Origin: DASQVO01 sp035640715
Lineage (GTDB): Bacteria > Actinomycetota > Actinomycetes > Streptosporangiales > Streptosporangiaceae
Length of the DNA stretch: 24,453 nucleotides
Assembly: GCA_035640715.1 (NCBI GenBank)
Contig: DASQVO010000116.1
Span: 1 to 24,453, forward strand
Direction of reading: 5' to 3'
The notes under the pieces were generated by a model that saw only the letters and a list, made by a program, of their open reading frames with translations, had not been told where the DNA came from and made no database searches. Numbering within the stretch: the first letter of the stretch is position 1; every line of letters begins with the position of its first letter. Made by a program: the position numbers and the translations under genes. Of the stretch, positions 7,901 to 14,641 are shown in pieces.

Positions 7901-9207
7901 CAGCGGCAAAGTGGTGGCGTATCGGCGGCACGCTCATTCTCGGCCTTTTCGTCGCCTACCTGGACCGGTCGAACCTCTCGGTCGGCATCTCCGGGATTTC
8001 CCACGACTTTGGTTTCACCGGGAAGTCGTTCGCCTCCACGTCCAGCTGGGCGCTCACCGCGTTCCTCTTCGGCTACCTCGCCGCGAACCTGGCTGGCGGC
8101 TTCCTCACCATCCGGCTCGATCCCAAGTGGACGCTCGTCACGATGATCGGGCTGTTCTCGCTGTCGCAGCTCCTGACCGGCTGGACGGACTCGGTCGGCC
8201 TGCTCATCTTCTTCCGCGTGGTCCTCGGGCTGGCCGAGGGAATCTACTGGCCACAGCAGTTCCGGCTGGCGAAAGCCTGGTTCAACGAGCAGGAGATGAC
8301 CAGGGGCAGCGCCATGGTCCAGTACTACGGGCAGTACCTCGCCCTGGCGCTGGGCTTCTTCCTGCTGACGCCGCTGTACGACCATGTCGGCTGGCGGCCG
8401 CTGTTCTGGCTCACCGGCGGCGTCGGCCTCGCCGCCATCGTCCCCCTGTACATCGTGGCGCTCAGGTCACGCCCGCCGGAGGCGGCGCGGTTCCCGTCCT
8501 CCCGTCCCGCGGGGGACCGGCTCCGGGCCGCCGGGTCATCGCAGCCGCGCCCGCGGCTCACCGCGAGCTCGTTCGGCGGCGTTCCCTTCCTGCTGCTGGT
8601 ATTCAGTTATTTCACCAACGGCATGCTGTTCTGGGGCGTCACCCTGTGGATCCCGCTGGCGGTCAAGGCGCTGGGGTTCACCGGGGGAGCGCAGGGCCTG
8701 GCCTCCGCATTGCCGTACGTCCTGTCCCTGCTGCTGGCTGTCCCGGTATCCATGCTCAGCGACCGCACCGGCAAGCGGCTGCCGATCGCCGCCTCCGGCC
8801 TGTTCGTGGCTGGCGTCCTGCTCATGCTGCTGCCGTTCGTGGCCAGCCCCGCCGGGAAGCTCGCGCTGATCTGCGTGGCGATTGGCTACTACACCGCCGC
8901 CTACACCACCAACCTGTGGGCGGTGGCGATCAGCGACTTCGACGAGGTGACCGTCGGCCCGGCGACCGGCATCATCAACGGGTTCGGCGCGGGCGGCGGC
9001 GGGATCGTGGCCGGCTTCGTTGTCGGCCACTTGCGGGCGAGCACCGGTTCTTACGTCCCGGGATTCGTTGTGCTGGGCGTCTGTGCCTTGCTCGGCGCGG
9101 GGGCCACCCTGCTTTACGGCAGGTACCGCCGCTCCGCTCGCGGGTTTCTCCCCATCAGTGCCCCGTTCGGCACCGAGTCCCTGGAGCGGCGGGGAACCGG
9201 CGTCTAG
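7897..9207 (+). CDS. MFS transporter, anion:cation symporter family (second copy in the island)
   Basis: The 436-residue polytopic carrier has about twelve hydrophobic segments. TM1 runs LILGLFVAYLDRSNLSVGIS, the ACS-family pattern, and SMLSDRTGKRL follows the eighth segment. A hydrophilic central loop (about residues 190-225) separates the halves. It probably imports the acid sugar consumed by the upstream operon genes. I start it at GTG 7897, which has GGAG six bases upstream and overlaps the previous stop as GTGA. An upstream open frame to 7522 is only a shadow of the enolase gene. It differs clearly from the other MFS protein at 1690-2982, so the two units probably take up different acids. 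Substrate is inferred. Confidence 0.88.
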   Translation: MTAAKWWRIGGTLILGLFVAYLDRSNLSVGISGISHDFGFTGKSFASTSSWALTAFLFGYLAANLAGGFLTIRLDPKWTLVTMIGLFSLSQLLTGWTDSVGLLIFFRVVLGLAEGIYWPQQFRLAKAWFNEQEMTRGSAMVQYYGQYLALALGFFLLTPLYDHVGWRPLFWLTGGVGLAAIVPLYIVALRSRPPEAARFPSSRPAGDRLRAAGSSQPRPRLTASSFGGVPFLLLVFSYFTNGMLFWGVTLWIPLAVKALGFTGGAQGLASALPYVLSLLLAVPVSMLSDRTGKRLPIAASGLFVAGVLLMLLPFVASPAGKLALICVAIGYYTAAYTTNLWAVAISDFDEVTVGPATGIINGFGAGGGGIVAGFVVGHLRASTGSYVPGFVVLGVCALLGAGATLLYGRYRRSARGFLPISAPFGTESLERRGTGV

Positions 9208-9323
9208 CGACCGCCGCAGTCGGTGGGATGAGCGCGGGAGCTGCTGGCCGGCCACCTTGGTGACATGTCCCAGCCCGGCGGGCCGCTTTTCAGCATCGAG
9301 GTATCCACCGTCCGGCGCGGCGG
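9208..9323. other. Intergenic end of the sugar-acid operon
   Basis: No gene is seen. A short GC-rich element, GCCC-GGC-GGGC followed by CGCTTTT (about 9272-9288), could be a weak terminator for the operon. Its stem is only four base pairs, so I give it little weight. Confidence 0.25.
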
Positions 9324-9543
9324 TCAGCGCGATGACCGCTCGGCTTCCCGGGTCTCGGCTCGCCGCAGCGCGTCGAGGTAGCCGGGGTCGGGCCGCATCG
9401 CCGCGGCCATCCGGAAGTGCGGCAAGGCCTCGGCTGGGCGGCTCTGCCGCTCCAGCGAGCGCCCGAGGCGGATGTGCTGAATTGGACTGCTGCGGCCCGC
9501 AGATCACCCACCAGCGTGAAAAGCGCTTCGCCATGGGCCGGAC
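9324..9543 (-). pseudogene. Frameshifted C-terminal remnant of a TPR-like protein
   Basis: From about 9487 to the TGA at 9326-9324, one minus-strand frame reads HIRLGRSLERQSRPAEALPH and continues through FRMAAAMRPDPGYLDALRRAE, a tetratricopeptide-style tail. The sequence just upstream continues in another frame (GEALFTLVGDLRAAAVQF), so at least one frameshift separates them. No start is visible and the rest of the gene is absent. It is a decayed gene end; the parent family beyond TPR-like is not recognisable. Confidence 0.45.
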
Positions 9544-9650
9544 ATGGTGTTCCTGAGGGTGGGCGCGGCGGGCGCACCCGTGTGCGCTCTTGCTTGCCTA
9601 GTTGAGCCGGTCGTGAGTTGTCTTGGCACCACATGAGTCGCCTTTCGTAA
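9544..9650. other. Junction sequence between the TPR remnant and the IS630 fragment
   Basis: I see no gene and no clear terminal inverted repeat or target duplication. The break that removed the transposase N-terminus lies somewhere here, because the transposase frame opens only after TAA at 9648-9650. Confidence 0.3.
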
Positions 9651-10160
9651 CAACCGGAGCTGGGCCTTCCCGAGCGGCGCAGCCACGATTACGTCCGGCA
9701 CGGCACCACCGGCCTGTTCGCCGCGCTGAACACCGCGACCGGGAAGGTGATCGGCAAGCTGTCCGCGCAGCACCGGGCGGTGGACTTCCGGGACTTCCTG
9801 GATGAGATCGACCGCCAGACCGCGCCCGGCCTGGCCATCCACGTGATCTGCGACAACCTGTCCGCGCACAAGGCACCCGTGGTGCAGAAGTGGCTGCTTG
9901 CCCATCCCCGCGTCCAGCTGCACTTCACCCCGGCCTACTCCTCCTGGATCAGCCAGGCCGGGCGATGGTTCGCCGAACTGCAGCGACGCTGCCTGGACCG
10001 CGGCGTTTTCTGCTCCCTCGACGAACTCACCACCGCGCTGGAGAACTGGATCAAGACCTGGAATGCCACCGCCCGGCCCTTCAAATGGACCAAGACCGCC
10101 GACCAGATCATCGATCGCATCTGCCGCTACTGCTCATGCATCTCCGGACCGGCTCACTAG
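9651..10160 (+). pseudogene. IS630-family transposase, C-terminal half (truncated, probably inactive)
   Basis: The frame gives about 169 residues of a DDE transposase of the IS630/Tc1-mariner group. ERRSHDYVRHGTTGLFAALN leads into VICDNLSAHK (second catalytic Asp), HFTPAYSSW, RWFAELQRRCLDRG and a normal C-terminal end, RICRYCSCISG. The N-terminal helix-turn-helix and first catalytic Asp are missing. Where relatives read QVERWF the sequence reads QAGRWF, so the usual catalytic Glu is Gly. It is a relic in two respects. It lies between the sugar-acid island and the histidine phosphatase, which fits an old insertion or rearrangement boundary. The GTG at 9747 is only an internal codon. Confidence 0.82.
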
Positions 10161-10263
10161 CCCGGGGACGACCCACCGGAACCCCGCGGCACCCCGCTGC
10201 GGTGCCCGCCGCGACACCGGGAGCCCACCCCGCCATGGAGCCGGGGCCGCGCTCGGGGATTCG
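10161..10263. terminator. Candidate terminator of the rsfS-phosphatase unit
   Basis: GGCACC (10188-10193) and GGTGCC (10201-10206) form a perfect six-pair stem with a seven-base loop. It lies about 60 bp beyond the phosphatase stop on the minus strand. There is no T-tract, as is common in actinomycetes. Nothing else was recognised in this gap. Confidence 0.35.
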
Positions 10264-10890
10264 CTAGGCCGGTCCGGGCGGCTCGGCGTCGTCGCCGAGG
10301 ACGGGCTCGGGTAGGGTGCCGGCGTTGTGCTCGACGAGCCGCCAGCGGCCCCCCCGCAGGCCGAGCACCGACCACGAGCAGTTCGACAGCGGGCCGAGCA
10401 CGCCCCACAGTTCCTCGGGCATGCCCATCAGCCGGGACATGCCGAGCCGGAGCGCCGCGCCGTGGCTGACCACCACGGCCAGCGAGCGCGGGGCCAGGGT
10501 CTCCGCGATCCACCCCAGGGCCCCGGCGACCCGGTCGGCGACCACCGCCGAGGTCTCCCCGTCCGGTGGCGTCCAGGTCACGTACTCGGCGGGGTAACGC
10601 TCGCGGATCTCCGGGCCGGACAGGCCCTCCCAGGCCCCGCCGTGCCGCTCCCGCAGGTTCTTGTCGAGCGTGACCGGGAGCCCGATGATCCGGGCCAGCG
10701 GCGCCGCCGTCGCCGTCGCGCGGCTCAGGTCGGAGGAGAAGATCGCGGCGGGCTGCAGCGCCGCGAGCAGCCGGGCCGCCCGCTCGGCCTGCTCCACGCC
10801 GGTGGGATCGAGCGGGATGTCGGTCTGGCCCTGGAAGCGGTCCTCGACGTTCCACCGCGTCTCCCCGTGCCGCCAGAGGACCAGGCGCAC
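10264..10890 (-). CDS. Histidine phosphatase (phosphoglycerate mutase-like) family protein
   Basis: The 208-residue protein opens with VLWRHGETRWN; the His of RHGE (residue 8) is the phosphoacceptor. FSSDLSRATATA supplies the second phosphate-binding Arg, LRERHGGAWEG the third motif with its acid, and VVVSHGAALR the second active-site His. This is the cofactor-independent phosphatase branch rather than glycolytic mutase, which would be longer and have different loops. GTG 10890 lies 50 bp after the rsfS stop on the same strand and lacks a strong ribosome-binding site, so translation may be coupled. rsfS followed by such a phosphatase is a common actinobacterial pair. Its substrate is unknown. 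Confidence 0.85.
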   Translation of the reverse strand: MRLVLWRHGETRWNVEDRFQGQTDIPLDPTGVEQAERAARLLAALQPAAIFSSDLSRATATAAPLARIIGLPVTLDKNLRERHGGAWEGLSGPEIRERYPAEYVTWTPPDGETSAVVADRVAGALGWIAETLAPRSLAVVVSHGAALRLGMSRLMGMPEELWGVLGPLSNCSWSVLGLRGGRWRLVEHNAGTLPEPVLGDDAEPPGPA

Positions 10891-10940
10891 GGTGTGCCCG
10901 CCGGCGGACGGCGAGCCGCCCGCCGGCGCGGCACCGGCGC

Positions 10941-11354
10941 TCAGCGCGACTCCCCGTCAGCCGGGCCGCTCGGCGCGTGGCCACTGCCCGCCGTCACCGG
11001 CTCGGGGAGCCGGACGACAGGGCAGTCTTTCCAGAGCCGCTCAAGCGCGTAGAAGGCACGCTCATCCGCGTGCTGCACATGAATGACGATGTCGATGTAG
11101 TCGAGCAGCACCCAGCGGCCCTCCCGCTCGCCTTCGCGGCGGATAGGCTTAGCTCCTGCCTGGCTCAGCTTCAGCTCGATCTCGTCGACGATGGACCGTA
11201 CCTGCCGGTCGTTGGCTGCCGAGCAGAGCAGGAACGCGTCGGTGATGACGAGTTGCTCGCTCACGTCGTAGGCGATGATGTCGGTAGCGAGCTTGTCGGC
11301 CGCTGCCGTCGCTGCGATCTCGATGAGCTCGACGGCTCTGGGGGTCGCGGTCAC
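10941..11354 (-). CDS. rsfS: Ribosome silencing factor RsfS
   Basis: The 137-residue protein binds uL14 on the large ribosomal subunit and prevents subunit joining under poor nutrient conditions. The DUF143/Iojap domain is plain: MTATPRAVELIEIAA, AYDVSEQLVITDAFLL, DRQVRSIVDEIE, then RWVLLDYIDIVIHVQ and ERAFYALERLWKDCP. About 25 low-complexity residues follow. The start is GTG 11354; GAGGAGG lies 13 bases upstream, rather far, but no other start fits the conserved N-terminus. In most actinomycetes nadD is close upstream; here 3.3 kb separates them. Confidence 0.95.
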   Translation of the reverse strand: MTATPRAVELIEIAATAAADKLATDIIAYDVSEQLVITDAFLLCSAANDRQVRSIVDEIELKLSQAGAKPIRREGEREGRWVLLDYIDIVIHVQHADERAFYALERLWKDCPVVRLPEPVTAGSGHAPSGPADGESR

Positions 11355-11395
11355 GTGTGCTGTTCGCCCTCCTCGTCCGGGCTGATAGAGCTGGC

Positions 11396-11415
11396 GGCCC
11401 GCGCTGATGCGGGCC
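11396..11415. promoter_or_regulatory. Hairpin in the rsfS leader
   Basis: GGCCCGC and GCGGGCC form a perfect seven-pair stem around a six-base loop. It lies 42-61 bp upstream of the rsfS start. It could be a terminator from upstream or a leader structure. No T-tract follows. Confidence 0.3.
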
Positions 11416-11455
11416 TCGCCGGGCTAGCTTGCCCCTACCCTCTCACGTTACGGCG

Positions 11456-11581
11456 TCATGCCCCCTGCGTAGAGCCCCAGCGGCCGACCTGTGTATTCCA
11501 GTCGCTCCGGTAGCGGTAGAGGCGGCGCTTGGCGATGAAGCGGCGGTACGTCTTCGTGACCTTGGCCGATGTATGCGGCAT
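11456..11581 (-). CDS. Small basic hypothetical protein (41 aa)
   Basis: ATG 11581-11579 to TGA 11456 encodes 41 residues beginning MPHTSAKVTKTYRRFIAKRR, very rich in Arg, Lys and Tyr. Third codon positions are about 85% G/C, as in the real genes here, and AGGA lies just upstream, although only three bases from the ATG. I do not recognise it. It might be a genuine small DNA- or RNA-binding protein or the end of a decayed gene. It lies just upstream of rsfS on the same strand. Confidence 0.4.
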   Translation of the reverse strand: MPHTSAKVTKTYRRFIAKRRLYRYRSDWNTQVGRWGSTQGA

Positions 11582-11628
11582 GGGTCCTAGCTGCGGTTGG
11601 GATCTCGGCGGTTCTCATCGGTTCCGGG

Positions 11629-11689
11629 CAGGTTGCGATGTCATGTGCCCTGGATGTGCCCTGGCCGATGGCTTCGAGTACGCAACCTG
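11629..11689. repeat. Nested repeat: 9-bp inverted repeat around an 11-bp tandem duplication
   Basis: CAGGTTGCG (11629-11637) and CGCAACCTG (11681-11689) are perfect inverted repeats. Between them ATGTGCCCTGG occurs twice head to tail (11643-11653 and 11654-11664). This could be a recombination or protein-binding site or the end of a lost element. No integrase is present in the window. Confidence 0.6.
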
Positions 11690-12313
11690 ACCCCCTCGGT
11701 GTGAACTAGTGGCAAGGAGGTCAATAGAGGCCATTAAAGCAGGTCAGAGCGGTGATGGCGGGCGATCACGGACACCTGAGGGCGATGCGGTTGCTGCCGT
11801 TTGCTGCTGCCGCTGGAGGCGTCCGGATTCCGGTGTAAACCTGACAGATGCGGGTTCCGGCTTCAAGGGTGAGGTTACGCGGTGGCGGTGAGAGCCTTGG
11901 CGTGGTAGGCGGGGTGGTCCCGCCCGCTCCCGGCCGGGCGAGGCGTACGATCCGACGTACGGCCCGGGTAAGGCTTCCACCGATACACCGACAACACGGC
12001 GCGCGATCGACGTCCTCGAATACGCGCTGACCCCCGCTCGACCGGACCCTGGAGCAGCCGCTGGCGGCCGTCCGCGAGTGGGCGAACGGCACATCAACGA
12101 GGTCAACGAGGCTCGGCGCCGTTATGACCTGGCGGGTCAATGACAGAGCCCTCGGCGTGGTGGTTGCGGATGGCGTCCAAGACCTGCACCGCCTTGCCTG
12201 CTGCGCCTGCCTCAGGTTGGAGGCACTGGGGCAGCGAGTCGGTCTGTAGGCCGGGTCTCATGCCGGGGTGCACCTGATCGGCGGATACCTCGCCGGGGCA
12301 GGGCTGATCATGG

Positions 12314-12391
12314 CAGTACGTTGATGACTGCTTACTTGACGTCATGAGTTAAAATCGGCAAAATTGCTGCTCAATACCGATTTTCGTACTG
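12314..12391. promoter_or_regulatory. Structured leader/operator region of the PAS-GAF-PP2C gene
   Basis: This is the most AT-rich patch in the window. TAAAAT (12350-12355) is a good -10 hexamer with no clear -35. AAAATCGG (12351-12358) and CCGATTTT (12377-12384) are perfect inverted repeats. Outside them CAGTACG (12314-12320) pairs with CGTACTG (12385-12391), and TGACGTCA (12337-12344) is a palindrome. The repeats overlap the proposed -10, so they could be an operator, or an RNA hairpin in the leader. Confidence 0.5.
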
Positions 12392-12422
12392 ATTGCTGCA
12401 TGCCGGGGCTAAGGAGGTGTCG

Positions 12423-14165
12423 ATGGACGTACCGGAACGGGACACCATGGATCATCATAAGGTTACACGGAACGTTACCAAGTCATCGCTTCCTGATTCC
12501 GCTCCTGGTTCCATCCGCGAACTGGACGCGCTGTCCGACCAGTCGCCGATCGCCATGATCTTCTTCGACTGCGAACTGCGCGTCAGGCGCACCAACGCGG
12601 CGTTCCGCCGGCTGGCCGGTCTCCCGGACGAGGCGATCATCGGCCGCCGGCCTTCAGAGATCGACCACGGCATGGACGGGGCCTTGATCGAGCGCACCCT
12701 CGCCGAGCAGGTGATGAAGCGGGGCGTTCCCGTGGTCGACGTGCTTTTGGAGCAGACCCTGCCAGGCAAGCGCCGGGTCCTCTCGTGGTCGGCGTACCAG
12801 GTGACGGAAAACGGCCAGGTGCTGGGGGTGCTGGGCTCTCTCATGGACATCACCGGCCGGGTGCAAGCAGTCACGTTGCTTCAGCAGGCTCATGCCCGGA
12901 TCTGCCTGCTCGAGCGAGCAGGCAGCCAGATCGGGACCACGCTCGATATTTACCGCACGGCCGGGGAACTCGCCGGCCTGGCCGTGCCCGAACTTGCCGA
13001 CCGCATCGCCATAGACCTGCTCGACCAGGTGCTGCAGGGAGAAAATCTCCCACGCACCAATTCAGGCGTCCTACGGCTGCGCCGGGTCGTGGTGCGCGAC
13101 GCCGCGACCTGGGCCAAGGTTAACTTCGAAGTGGGCGATCTGTTCACCGCACCGGTCACAGGTTCGGCCGCCTCGGCGGTCTGGCGGGGAAAACCCCTCC
13201 TGGCGCGGAACCCGGCCGAGATGACCAGGCAGGTCACCTACACGCCCAGTTATGCGGAAGCCCTTCTCGCCCGGGGGGTGCACACGCTCATGAAGGTGCC
13301 GCTGATCGCCCGGGGCGTCATCTTGGGCACCGCCACGTTCAGCCGGGCGGAACACCCCGAGCCCTACGGCGAGGCCGATGTGCGGCTGGTCAGCGACCTC
13401 GTGTCGCGCGCGGCGATGCACATCGACAACGCCCGCCTGTATACCCGCGAGCACACCACGGCGGTGACCCTGCAGCGCAGCCTGCTGCCCCGGGACATCC
13501 CGCAGGTGGCAGGTCTCGACATCGCCTACCGCTACGAGACGGCCAACCGGGCCGCGGAGGTGGGCGGCGACTGGTTCGACGTCATCCCGCTGGAGGACGG
13601 CCAGGTAGCGCTGGTCGTCGGGGACGTGACCGGCCACAGCATCCACGCCGCGGCGATCATGGGCCAGCTCCGCACCACCACCGCCACCCTGGCCCGCCTG
13701 GGGCGCCCACCGGAGGAGATCATGGGCCAGCTCAGCGATGTAGCCGCCGGGCACGGCGACGAGACCGGCGCTACCTGCCTGTACGCCCTGTATGACCCGG
13801 CCTCCCGGCGCTGCCGCTTCACCAGCGCCGGGCACCCCCCGCCCGCGCTCCGCCATCCCGGCGGCACGGTGGAATACATCGACATACCTCCCGGGGTGAT
13901 CCTCGGCGCGTGCCAGAGCCGGTACCCGGCCCTGGAGATGGAACTCCCCCCCGGCAGTGTGCTCGCCCTCTACACCGACGGGCTCATCGAGCAACCCGGC
14001 CAGGACATCGGCACCGGCATGGCCCGGCTCGCCCGCACGCTGACCGCCAGCCCCGCCCGATCGCTGGACGACCTGTGCGACAGCGTGCTGGCCTGCCCCG
14101 GTGCCCACGCCCGTGACGACATCGCCCTGCTGCTCGCCCGCACCACCGCCCAGACGGCCCGCTGA
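12423..14165 (+). CDS. PAS-GAF-PP2C serine phosphatase (RsbU/SpoIIE type)
   Basis: The 580-residue protein is a sensor phosphatase expected to dephosphorylate an anti-sigma-factor antagonist (STAS protein). A PAS domain spans about 35-145 (SPIAMIFFDCELRVRRTNAA to LGSLMDITGR), a GAF domain about 155-340, and the PP2C/SpoIIE domain about 350-575. Metal ligands are visible: D383 in GGDWFDV, D401 in GDVTGHS, D519 in YTDGLIE, and DD at 565-566 in RDDIALLL. Many actinobacterial relatives add a C-terminal HATPase kinase domain; this one stops after PP2C. ATG 12423 has AAGGAGGTG at ideal spacing, so the in-frame TTG at 12393 is not the start. No STAS or anti-sigma gene is beside it, so partners are unknown. 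The signal sensed is unknown. Confidence 0.92.
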   Translation: MDVPERDTMDHHKVTRNVTKSSLPDSAPGSIRELDALSDQSPIAMIFFDCELRVRRTNAAFRRLAGLPDEAIIGRRPSEIDHGMDGALIERTLAEQVMKRGVPVVDVLLEQTLPGKRRVLSWSAYQVTENGQVLGVLGSLMDITGRVQAVTLLQQAHARICLLERAGSQIGTTLDIYRTAGELAGLAVPELADRIAIDLLDQVLQGENLPRTNSGVLRLRRVVVRDAATWAKVNFEVGDLFTAPVTGSAASAVWRGKPLLARNPAEMTRQVTYTPSYAEALLARGVHTLMKVPLIARGVILGTATFSRAEHPEPYGEADVRLVSDLVSRAAMHIDNARLYTREHTTAVTLQRSLLPRDIPQVAGLDIAYRYETANRAAEVGGDWFDVIPLEDGQVALVVGDVTGHSIHAAAIMGQLRTTTATLARLGRPPEEIMGQLSDVAAGHGDETGATCLYALYDPASRRCRFTSAGHPPPALRHPGGTVEYIDIPPGVILGACQSRYPALEMELPPGSVLALYTDGLIEQPGQDIGTGMARLARTLTASPARSLDDLCDSVLACPGAHARDDIALLLARTTAQTAR

Positions 14166-14239
14166 TCCCCGCAAGGTGCTGCGCGGCACTTCACCAGGCC
14201 GCACTCGGACATGCTGATGGCTGAGAGTGAGGTCCCGTC

Positions 14240-14551
14240 CCCGGCCACATCGATGAGCGGGCCGCATTCGAGGCCATCGCCCCGCACAAAGACGTTGACG
14301 GCGTGACGATGCACTCCTTCGCCGCCATAGCACTGCGATGCCCCGGTTTCGCCTCCTGTACCCTTGGCGGCATCATGCGGCTCCTCGACGCCTATAACGT
14401 CGAACTCAGCGGCAAGCACGCCGTCGTCATCGGCCGCAGCCCCATCCTCGGTAAGCCCGCAGGCATGCTGCTGCTCGCCCGGGATGCCACCGTGACCTAC
14501 TGTCACTCCAAAACCCGCCAGCTACCCGATGTGGTCCATGCTCCCCCCTGA
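14240..14551 (+). pseudogene. folD: folD fragment (methylenetetrahydrofolate dehydrogenase/cyclohydrolase)
   Basis: One frame reads HIDERAAFEAIAPHKDVDGV, MHSFAAIALRCPGF, GGIMRLLDAY and ELSGKHAVVIGRSPILGKPA, then LLARDATVTYCHSKT, before stopping at 14551. This is the middle of FolD, including the NADP-binding GRSPILGKP loop. The N-terminal part with the catalytic Lys and the C-terminal third are missing. GTG 14303 is internal to the homology and is no true start. It is about 100 codons of a protein usually near 285 residues, so it is a gene relic; an intact folD is expected elsewhere. It lies 90 bp from the nadD stop, at the edge of the insert between nadD and rsfS. Confidence 0.85.
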
Positions 14552-14641
14552 TCTTTCATTGGGGTGGATGGCTGCCACCGGGCGGCGTGCGGGCAGTGTC
14601 GTGGTCCCGGATTTGCTGGAGAGGCGTGATATATGCCCAGT

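Larger units (their letters stand above)
11582..12422. other. 840-bp non-coding or decayed stretch upstream of the phosphatase gene
   Basis: No gene with a convincing start, codon bias and family match was found. Contents: a repeat cluster at 11629-11689; GTGGCAAGGAGGTCAATAG near 11709, which leads only into an unrecognised low-quality frame; a plus-strand frame about 11940-12140 that reads as a possible decayed gene and ends EVNEARRRYDLAGQ; a minus-strand frame 12103-12345 with intermediate codon bias and no family match; and an AT-richer leader with inverted repeats from 12314. I read most of it as eroded sequence. Confidence 0.4.

Noticed and set aside
7522..9207. A longer start for the second MFS gene
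   Set aside because: The extra N-terminus is a frame shadow of the enolase-superfamily gene; GTG 7897 has the ribosome-binding site and the GTGA overlap.
12103..12345. 80-codon minus-strand ORF with moderate codon bias
   Set aside because: No recognisable motif and no ribosome-binding site; kept only as part of the decayed region.
12393..12422. TTG start for the PAS-GAF-PP2C gene
   Set aside because: The ideal AAGGAGGTG lies downstream of it and directly before ATG 12423.
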